A DNA stretch of 29,703 bases from Chromera velia (Eukaryota; Sar; Chromeraceae), in the NCBI GenBank assembly GCA_018398765.1, contig JAHBMJ010001523.1, forward strand, positions 1 to 29,703. Reading direction: 5' to 3'. Shown piece after piece: positions 19,576 through 27,571 of this stretch. The notes beneath the pieces were generated by a model. That model saw only the letters and a program-made list of their open reading frames with translations. It searched no databases and was not told where the DNA came from. The translations under genes were made by a program, and so were the position numbers. Positions within the stretch are counted from its first letter, which is position 1; each line of letters opens with the position of its first letter.

Positions 19576-20333
19576 CTGTGTTTCCACTGACTTCATCTGG
19601 TAGAGGCCCTCGGACACCCCCCCTCTGTACTTGGCGAGGGTCTCCGCAAACGCCCTCATCTTTTCGTCTGTGGTCTGTGCGGGGAAGCTGCAGTGTAGCA
19701 GGGTCAGTCAGAATTGGCATGTCAGCGTCAGAACCTCAACGGAAAGGATAAAGGGGGCATGCAGATGGGCAGGCGCAGGGAAGGAGGGAGGCAGGCAGGC
19801 AGGCGGGGAGGCAGGGAGGCAGGCAGGCAGGGAGGCAGGCAGGCAGGCAGGCAGGCAGGGAGGTCCAAGTCAGATGGTCACCCCATGAAAGCAAACATAC
19901 AAACCCATTGATCGACTGCACCGGTACTTTCACTACGGATTTGTTGGCAGGTGCAACATCGCTGTGATATAAGGAGGTCTAGGCAAGTAGAGACGGGCAT
20001 ACGTTTCACTAATGGCGTAATTCTTCCCTTCCCTTCCACTGGAAAGGGACGCGTTGTTCCCTCCCTTTTCAACCTGCCTTGACCTGCTTTGATCTGACAT
20101 TTACAGAAGGCCTTCAAGCTCCCGCACTTTTCTTATTCTTGTTTTCTCAAACCAACAATAAAGGAAGGAGGACAGACTCACAAGAGACCCTCCAGCATCG
20201 GTCTCTCCCTGCACCGGAGATGACGCTCCTGGAGCCAGAGGGCAGAGTCGGCCTCCTGCAGACAGGCGGACAGACAGACAGAAAGGAAGGGGAGGAAGGA
20301 AGGAAGGAAGGAAGAAAGGAAGAAAGGAAGAAA

Positions 20334-20375
<42 letters not shown>

Positions 20376-20426
20376 GAGAAAGAGAGAAAGAGACAAAGAA
20401 AGAAAGAAAGAAAGAGATGGAGATAG

Positions 20427-20466
<40 letters not shown>

Positions 20467-21444
20467 GAAGGAAGAATGAATTATTACTGAATTTAAAAAG
20501 GGCATTTGAACAACGAAATAATTCGCACAGTACCCGCCATACATGAGCAGAATCCGGGTATTCCTCTCTGAATGCAACGTCCCTTTTCTTGCCTGCCTCC
20601 CTTGGCTCTCAGGGCCCTTTGCTGGCTTTACTGTAAAGCATTACTCCGCACATCTGCCCAGTTGTCCCCTCTGCATACAGATCCTCGAGTTCACGGTCAA
20701 CTCAACTCATGCGCCCTCTCCCTCTGACAACCCTTTTTTAGCCCCTGCTGGCCCACCTTCTGTCTGACACGCCTGACGGCCTCGGGTCCCCCAGGGACGG
20801 ACTCATTCCCGATGATCTCGAGGGGCCTTCCAATTCCTGCAAGTAGGCAGACAGACAGACAGACAGACAGACAGACAGGCAGGCAGGCAGGAAGACAGAT
20901 AGACAGGCAGAGGGAGAGGGAGATGGAGAGGGACGAGGGTGGAAAGAGGCGCAGGGCAGGAGAGATTTCTGACTCTCAGTTCTGAATGTGAAATTGATGA
21001 ATTCATTGCGGAAGGCCTCTTCTTTCCTTCTCATGCCTTCTGCATGCCACTAACGTACCCACCGACGTACCTGCAGCGCTCTTCTGTACAGAGATGCAAT
21101 CGAGGAGGTCCACGAGAACGTCGGCCCAGTCGATCTCGAAGTAGCCGTCTCCAGTATCGATGGGTCTCATGTTCAGTCTGGCAATGTCCAGTTCTTTGAG
21201 GCTGATCAGAGGTTTCGTGCCTTCTTCCTCTGACCCCATGATTGCCCCCAAAAGGGGCAGAAGTGTTTCGAGTTGCACCTCTGAGCAGGAGTATATCTGG
21301 ATGTACGTGAACGGATTCTCGGGCTCGGATGTCCGGGTCTGCATGCACACATACAGACGCACACAAGAGGGAGGGAAGCAAGGAAAGAGGAAGCCAAACT
21401 CTCAGAAGAATTTGTCTCCGCCCCCCCCTTTCTCTGTCCGTCTC

Positions 21445-21508
<64 letters not shown>

Positions 21509-21512
21509 CCTC

Positions 21513-21548
<36 letters not shown>

Positions 21549-23921
21549 GCACCTTGATCATATCTGCCACAAAGTACAGACACCTGTGGGAAATTCTGCA
21601 CGGTTCTGCGTCAATGGACAGTCCACCTCCGACAGTGAGCCAGTGACGCGTCTGCAAACATAAATTGGAGAGGGACGGACGCTCAGAAGCAAAGCCAAAA
21701 CCGAAACAAACGGCAGGGAATCCATGGAAGGCGGACATAGAGTCAATCAGGGCACATAAGGGTCTTAAGGGACGAACAACCCGGTGAGCAAGCAAACAAG
21801 ACTTCATTCATCCACAAAGCCTACTTTCGCGTTGCCGAAATCAAGCAACAACAAGAAGGGCAGGAATCTTCATGAGCAAGAGTAGAATGCTGACAGCTGC
21901 AGATGCATTCTCATGTCAGTACTTTACTTGCAATGCTTGTTGAACTGCAATGCCTCTCGTGTACCAAGAACCCAAAAACGATTTTGACATGAACACCAGA
22001 TCCATCAGATAAAAAGTCCATAGACACGTGCAATAAATGATATGCAGTGACGAACCCATTTAACGAGTTCCCTTTCTGCAGGGCGTTCAAACATCAACTC
22101 GTCTTCCTGTCTCTCTTCTGCTTCCTCAGCCTCCTGAGCCTCCTTCTCCTTCTTTTCACGGTCACGCCTCTCCCACTCTTCCCGTTCCTGTTCCTGTGCC
22201 CTTCTCTCTCTGGCCTCACGCTCCTCGGCAACGCTGGTTCTGTACTGCGCAAACCTCTCTGCAGTTTCCCGGAGTTGATGGAGCCCGTTCAACTGCAGTA
22301 TCCATGGAAGTGAGGAGAAAAAAGAACGCGTTCAGATACTGAAGTCTTTTCGAGGGTCGGCTCAGGTCAATGTCTGTCTGTGTATGTCCTTTTGACGCGC
22401 CCCTAAGACTGAAGAATATTTGTTCATGATTGTGTGCAAGCTATTTCGCATGGTCAGGCTAGCGGATTGTGGTACCCGGGGACCAGAAACTAACAAACAA
22501 ACAAACAGCGCGGCCAGTCAGCCTAGCTGTCGGCCATCACGACCCTGCCAGCACATGAAGCGAATTCATCAAAGAAATAAATCTCTCCTCTGCCCTCCAG
22601 CGGGTGACCATTTTCGCCCACTGCAATACACTGCTTGCTCTGATTGTGCTTTTCAGCCTTCCCGAAAAGGCCTTCGAACCAAAAAGAAGAGAAGAACAGA
22701 GAAGAGAAGAGAAGCGAAGAGAAGAACAGAAGTCCGTGCCGACCTGTGCCTTTTGAAGTCTCTCTGAAACGACTTTGTCGGCTCTGAGGTTGTCCATTTC
22801 TCTTTTGACTTTCCGAAGGAGGACCTTGGGGTCCGTCTCTGCCCTGATATTTCTAATCAGAGACTCCCCGTCTCCCTCCATCTGCACGTATGCAGTGAAA
22901 GAAGAAGAAGAAGAAGAAGAAAAAGAAAAAGAAGAAGAAGAAGGAGAAGGAGAAGGAGAAGGAGAAGGAGAAGAAGAAGAGGAAGAGGAAGAGGAAGAGG
23001 AGGAGGAGGAGAATGCACCAGGTTTACAATGACTCTAAAACATGTCCACAATACTGATGCAGAAATAAGGTGTTGCTCGCTGACCTCAAAGTGTTGGAGT
23101 GCCCTCTGGAAAGCCTCTCTTCCCTCTTCGTCTGTCCCTGCCACTCTGGGGAACTTCCAGTCTGCGGCTTTGAACGAGGCCTTCACTGCCCTTGCCGCCT
23201 TTTTCTGGGCCTCGTCAGGGTCTCTCTCTTCTGTGAAAAGTCATGCGTGAGTACACACGGGAGGAAAAAAGTGAAAAAAAAGTTCATGCAGAATGCACTC
23301 CACGTTACGAGACGATACACAGTCTTACAGTCAGATGGGGAGACAACCAGAAGAAGTATTCACTCCATCAAAGTAAAAGAAACGAGAGAAAACGGACCAG
23401 CCAGATGAACAGGCGAAGACAAGGAAACTCTGTGACCGCCCAGACCATCACCTGAGGTTCTCTCTTCGAGAGTAGAAATAGGTCAGGCAATTTAACTCCA
23501 TGTATGTAAAGAAACGCGAAATGTATGCTGAGATGCTTCGAGATGAAATACACGTAGTTCGCTTATTGCATACACCAAGGGTTCTGCGGAAAAATTTCAA
23601 TTCGATGGTACGCATCTCAGCGCAAGAGAGGCGTTGGTCTGATGTCACCAAGGGAAGGAAAGCAACAGGTGCGGTACGCAACAGAGAACAACACATGCGT
23701 ACATGTGTTCATCATACTCTCTTCGCACACTGACCTCCTCGAATTTTCCACATCTGGCGCTCCTTCGAGATACGTGCAGACTTCTTGCGAAGCTGTGCGA
23801 TGTCGTTCCAGTCTCCGGCACTCCGAGGTGGATTGTTGGACTGACTGACCTGACTTTGTGCGTCCCCATCAGACGTTGACCTGGGGGTCGGCACGTCAGG
23901 AAGACTCTGTACGTCACCCAT
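18707..23921 (-). CDS. 603-aa coiled-coil protein with LRR-like C-terminal half, eleven exons
   Basis: Minus-strand exons: 23921-23735, 23230-23085, 22881-22744, 22292-22056, 21651-21553, 21338-21071, 20836-20757, 20565-20534, 19687-19592, 19277-19155 and 19112-18707. They sum to 1,812 nt (603 aa plus TGA), every join is in phase, and donors and acceptors are GT/AG, which supports the model strongly. Residues 1-60 are polar Ser/Pro-rich. Residues 60-160 are charged helix. Exon 4 (residues 158-236) is Glu/Arg-rich coiled coil (EAEEAEERQEDE). From residue 237 a globular part begins with scattered leucine-rich-repeat-like segments (LISLKELDIARL at about 313-324; VSLERLSFRGC at about 505-515). 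The C-terminus is helical and charged. No enzyme motif or membrane segment is seen. I do not recognise the family; a scaffold or an LRR-type adaptor is a guess. Confidence 0.85.
19545..19573. repeat. (GT)n microsatellite
   Basis: About 14 GT units in the intron after the exon ending 19592; (CA)n in the sense direction of the minus-strand gene. Confidence 0.9.
19786..19862. repeat. (GGCA)n microsatellite with GGGA variants
   Basis: Tandem GGCA/GGGA units in the large intron between exons ending 20534 and starting 19687; sense strand reads (TGCC)n. Confidence 0.9.
20286..20463. repeat. compound (GGAA)n-(GAAA)n-(GATA)n-(GA)n microsatellite
   Basis: About 175 bp of purine on the plus strand in the same intron; pyrimidine on the sense strand of the minus gene. 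Long frames through it are artefacts. Confidence 0.95.
20846..20891. repeat. (CAGA)n-(GGCA)n microsatellite
   Basis: Eight or so AGAC units followed by AGGC units, ten bases from the acceptor of the exon starting at 20836. On the sense strand it is (TGCC)n(TGTC)n and forms the tract just before the splice site. Confidence 0.9.
21437..21548. repeat. compound (TGTC)n-(TC)n-(CCCT)n-(AC)n microsatellite
   Basis: Lies in the intron between exons ending 21553 and starting 21338 of the minus gene, only a few bases past the donor. Here the plus strand carries the pyrimidines, so the sense strand is purine-rich, opposite to most introns in the window. Confidence 0.95.
22901..23013. repeat. (GAA)n/(GGA)n triplet microsatellite
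   Basis: About 110 bp of GAA, GGAGAA and GGA triplets in the intron between exons ending 23085 and starting 22881; (TTC)n/(TCC)n on the sense strand. Confidence 0.95.
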
Positions 23922-24489
23922 TTTCGTTTCTGTTTCACTCCAGATGCCTGAGTAGCCTGTTTTTTTCCAGCAGACTGCAATGATTTCGTTCGAAATTCTC
24001 AGAAACTGCTCCAATGTGCATATATAGGAACCAATGGTTCGCATAATGTGGTTCCATTATGCCAATTTGAAACTTTTTTTTTTTACCCATTCTTGGAGGC
24101 ATGCACCCCGGACGGTCGAATCATTCCGCTCTGAAGCGGAACCTCGCAGCCATTGCAGGACTGCATGCATGACCTGCAACCGGGGTGGTAGTAATATAAA
24201 TAGGGCGTCTCGTATCGGTAGAAATTTAATTTCGCGTCGAAAAAGAAAATCATTGTGATCGGTGTTTCAATGGTGTTTCAGTTCAGTGTGACAGCGACTA
24301 GCTGTGTATGTGTACGAGAAAATCTGCAATTCTTGCAGAGGCCAGCTTCAGAGCCACGATATATATACTGACAGATCTGTCGACACTCAATTACCAGTGC
24401 CGTCCTTGTGACACTATTGCCTGTCGTCTCTGCTTGGCTGCTTGTTTGCCTGTCAGACTGCCCATACAGAAACAGAAGAGACTTCAAGA
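23922..24489. promoter_or_regulatory. divergent promoter region between the coiled-coil gene and the cathepsin gene
   Basis: The two start codons face away from each other across 568 bp. Toward the minus gene there is TATATA at about 24020-24026, about 100 bp from its ATG, with CCAAT at 24031-24035. Toward the cathepsin gene there is TATAAATA at about 24195-24202 and ATATATATA at about 24359-24367. A perfect 8-bp inverted repeat, GCATAATG (24041-24048) and CATTATGC (24055-24062), lies between. Box assignments are by pattern only. Confidence 0.4.
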
Positions 24490-25737
24490 ATGGCTCGAAG
24501 GGCTGCATGTCTCCTTCTTGGCTTCCTCGGCACCTCATGTGCTGAGGAGAGCGTCACAGCAGCAGCAGCTGAGGGCGAGGCGTTCCACCGCCTTCGCTTC
24601 AAGAGATTCACAGAGAGATTCGACAAACAGTATGAGACTCCCGAAGAGCATGAGCTGAGGTTTGGCATCTGGCAGACGAACTTGGCCAAAATTCAAGATG
24701 TCAACTCCAACCCACACAGCACCTGGACAGCACGAGTGAATGAGCACGCAGACCTGACGTTCGAAGAGTTTGCTGCCAAATTTCTGATGGACGAGAACGC
24801 TGCGCAGAATTGCTCTGCAACTGCAAAAGACACCAGTGGAAGGAGACTGAGAGGGCAGAGTCCTCCTGAGTCTCTCCACTCTATGCTCCCTCGTTCAAAG
24901 TCTCTTCCCATCAATGCTCAGTACGCCCCCTTCTTTGACTGGAGAGCCTATAAGGTTGTGACCGAGCTAAAGAACCAGGGCTCTTGCGGCTCGTGCTGGA
25001 CCTTCTCCACCACTGGCGCCCTGGAGGCCCACACAGCCCTGAAGGCTTTCAGAGAGACGCACGAGGAGTCGAATCTCCCCGATCTCTCTGAACAGCAGCT
25101 GATCGACTGTGCCAGAGATTTCAATAACTTTGGGTGCAACGGAGGGCTTCCCTCCCAGGCTTTTGAGTACATCAAATACGCAGGCGGTCTCTACACAGAC
25201 GCCAAGTACCCCTACATTGAGGGGTCGGGGGGTGAGCACCCCGAGCGAACCTGCCAGTTCAAGGGGTCCAAGTCCTCTATCGGGGCTGTAGTTCCCGGTG
25301 GTGCTGTGAACATCACTGCTGATGATGAGAGTGAGCTGCTGGATGCAGTCGCTCTGGTGGGCCCTGTGTCGATTGCCTTCGAGGTCACCGACGACTTCCG
25401 ATTTTATTCCTCAGGGGTGTACACTAACCCCAAGTGTCACAGCACCCCCGACAAAGTGAACCACGCTGTTTTGGCAGTTGGGTTTGGTACCACGGAGGAT
25501 GGAGACGATTTTTGGGTGGTGAAGAACAGCTGGGGGTCCACGTGGGGAGCTAGGGGGTACTTCAACATTGCCAGGGGACAGAACATGTGCGGCGTCGCCA
25601 CGTGCGCCTCCTACCCAGATGTGTATGGCGATGAGGGCCGCGCCGCTGTGTTGCAGGGAGGTGAGGCATGGACTCACCACGCGGCGGCTGGGGACACGGT
25701 TGTTGAGGCTGCAGAGGTCACAGAGCTGCGTGCCTAA
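24490..25737 (+). CDS. CTSH: cathepsin H-like papain-family cysteine protease precursor
   Basis: A single uninterrupted frame of 415 aa. The start at 24490 is chosen because it gives a signal peptide (MARRAACLLLGFLGTSCA); the frame is open 48 nt further upstream. An I29 inhibitor propeptide follows, with an ERFNIN-like helix (EEHELRFGIWQTNLAKIQDVN region) and a VNEHADLTFEEF segment. Residues 104-111 read AAQNCSAT, matching the cathepsin H mini-chain EPQNCSAT. The mature enzyme has Gln163, Cys169 (CGSCWTFSTTGALEAH), His325 (VNHAVLAVGFG) and Asn346 (KNSWGSTWG), plus CARDFNNFGCNGGLPSQAFEY, all typical of cathepsin H. It should be a lysosomal/vacuolar protease; cathepsin H acts mainly as an aminopeptidase because the mini-chain blocks the far side of the cleft. 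A C-terminal extension of about 35 residues after ASYPD is extra. The lack of introns contrasts with the neighbouring genes. Confidence 0.95.
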   Translation: MARRAACLLLGFLGTSCAEESVTAAAAEGEAFHRLRFKRFTERFDKQYETPEEHELRFGIWQTNLAKIQDVNSNPHSTWTARVNEHADLTFEEFAAKFLMDENAAQNCSATAKDTSGRRLRGQSPPESLHSMLPRSKSLPINAQYAPFFDWRAYKVVTELKNQGSCGSCWTFSTTGALEAHTALKAFRETHEESNLPDLSEQQLIDCARDFNNFGCNGGLPSQAFEYIKYAGGLYTDAKYPYIEGSGGEHPERTCQFKGSKSSIGAVVPGGAVNITADDESELLDAVALVGPVSIAFEVTDDFRFYSSGVYTNPKCHSTPDKVNHAVLAVGFGTTEDGDDFWVVKNSWGSTWGARGYFNIARGQNMCGVATCASYPDVYGDEGRAAVLQGGEAWTHHAAAGDTVVEAAEVTELRA

Positions 25738-27149
25738 GTGAGGGGGGGCGGAGAAAAAGTTACGGATTTTGCATTGAGACAGGATTGAAGAACGGAAAAG
25801 GAAGATAGGGAGGTAAGGAATATCTTTCTTCCTGTCCTGTTTCTCTTTCTGTCGTTTGCTACTCTTCCTTTGTAGTCAAGACGGAAGGAAGGAGCCGCAC
25901 ACATGCACATAGGGAGAAATGAAATTCTTAGTCAGAAGCGTGGCAGAGAGAGTGCATGCGCGTACGTGCGTGCTCTGATTGCAAGACGAAGAAAGACAGA
26001 GAGGATTGCAGATCTAGACGAGAACGGTCTGCCTGTATTTTCTGTTCCCTATATGAGTAGCTTGACGTTTGTTTTTCTGTTTCTTTGTCCTTCTGTTTGT
26101 CCTTCAACTCCTTTTTGCTCACCTGACTGACTTCAAGTCAGTGTAAAACAGTAAATCGAGTCTGCCTGCCCACCTGTGAAGTGGTTGAAAGAAAGCAAGG
26201 AAAAAAGGAAAATGCCTCATGGGTGGATCTGGTGATCCATTTTTTCCACGTCAGAAGGAAAGTTTAAGAACCTGCCACGTCGCGCGCGCATCTGCTGACC
26301 GGCCCTGTGGTGGGCGGTGGAAAGGTTATTTTGAACATGCGAGTCCAACTTTGCTCGTCCTGTCCTGATCTCTCTGTTGGTTTGTCTCTGCTTTTGTTCT
26401 GTCTTCTCGGTCGTGCTGTTGATTGACCTCACTCAAGCAACAAAGAAAAATAAAGGAAAGGAGAGGAAGGGCGGTGCCTAGGGCGGTGCAACGATTGAGG
26501 CCTCCTTTTTCGTCGGTTTTGTTTCTTCGTTTGTATTTAATCTGGTGCCACCCGGGTCTGACCATGTTTCTGTCTGTTGGTAGAAAGAAAAGTTCGAAAA
26601 AGTGCCTCCTGAGGTCGGATCACTTAACAACACCTGCTTGCAATCAAAAGGCTTTTTGTATGAAAGTATGTTTGGCATTCAACTGTGAGGCAGGAGTCAG
26701 GCCTTTCCACGTGCTTTCCACCGCTTTTTCTGTAGTCTTTGCACGCATCATCTTCTTGGTGAATCTTTGTAATCTTCTTGCAATCGGTCGTGCGGCCAGA
26801 CGACTCGATCGACATGACATCGCAGCCTCAGTACCAGCCTGGTCGACACATCTAACGCTGTCTTCGGTGGCCAATTGAATGGCTTTCGCTGCATGTGGCT
26901 TCCACCACCTTCCGGTTCACAGAATTAACTTAAACGCAGCGGATGTTTCAGGAAGTCAACCTCACATTCTGGCAAAGACGTACAAAAAGTTTTTAAAGAT
27001 TCAACAATAAAAAGAAGCTTTTAAAAAGTAGAAGAATTTATAGAGAAAAAATTAGAGTAAATTTAAAGTTCATTTGAAAAACAGTTTATAGATCTAGAAC
27101 CCTATACTTAGAAACTAGCACAATCTTTTTATAAATTATTATTATTTTT
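25738..27149. other. intergenic, cathepsin 3' flank to LINE
   Basis: Short frames on both strands (the longest a 151-codon frame at 26423-26878) have no motif or splice support. The last 250 bases (about 26900-27150) are AT-rich. I see no RNA gene. Confidence 0.5.
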
Positions 27150-27169
27150 AACGATTATTTCTACCTCCG

Positions 27170-27571
27170 TTGCTTTCCCCTTCCCCATCTCATTTTCTTC
27201 CCCCCCCGCCACCTCCCCCTCTGCCTCCTTCCCCGGAGGCTCCTCGTCCCCCTCCTGAACCTCCTCCTCCTCCTCCTCACTTTGCTGTTCCTGCTCCTTC
27301 TCCACCTGTCTCACTTCCATTTCCCCTCACTCCACCTCCAGTGGCACCCCCTCCTTTTTGCTCCTCTCTATCCTCTCTGCCTGTTGTTCAAGCAGCCTGC
27401 GGACCGAGTTATGGTGTTCCTCATGGTGCTTCTTTCTTCTCCTCAGCTTCCTCTCTCCCTCTCCCTCCGCCCATCCGTTCTCGTTCTGCTTTTTCCTTCC
27501 TACCCCCCCGCAGAGAGAATGTGGACAGGGGGAACAGCAGTCGTACAGACAGGCCTCAGGTAGCAAATTAG
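27170..27571 (+). CDS. proline-rich open frame at the 5' end of the LINE (possible ORF1)
   Basis: A 133-codon frame, about one third proline (HFLPPPPPPPLPPSPEAPRPP). It overlaps the following frame by about 210 bases, with the downstream frame shifted by -1. It may be an ORF1-type protein or only low-complexity sequence; no RNA-binding motif is visible. Confidence 0.3.
   Translation: MLSPSPSHFLPPPPPPPLPPSPEAPRPPPEPPPPPPHFAVPAPSPPVSLPFPLTPPPVAPPPFCSSLSSLPVVQAACGPSYGVPHGASFFSSASSLPLPPPIRSRSAFSFLPPRRENVDRGNSSRTDRPQVAN

Noticed and set aside
19786-20463. Regular short repeats that might suggest an array such as CRISPR
   Set aside because: Pure tandem tetranucleotides without spacers, in an intron of a eukaryotic gene.
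23922-24044. Upstream in-frame ATG at 24044 for the coiled-coil gene
   Set aside because: It would place the start upstream of the TATA-like box and adds residues of poor quality; the ATG at 23921 is preferred.
26423-26878. 151-codon plus-strand frame
   Set aside because: Composition not protein-like, several competing frames, no motif.
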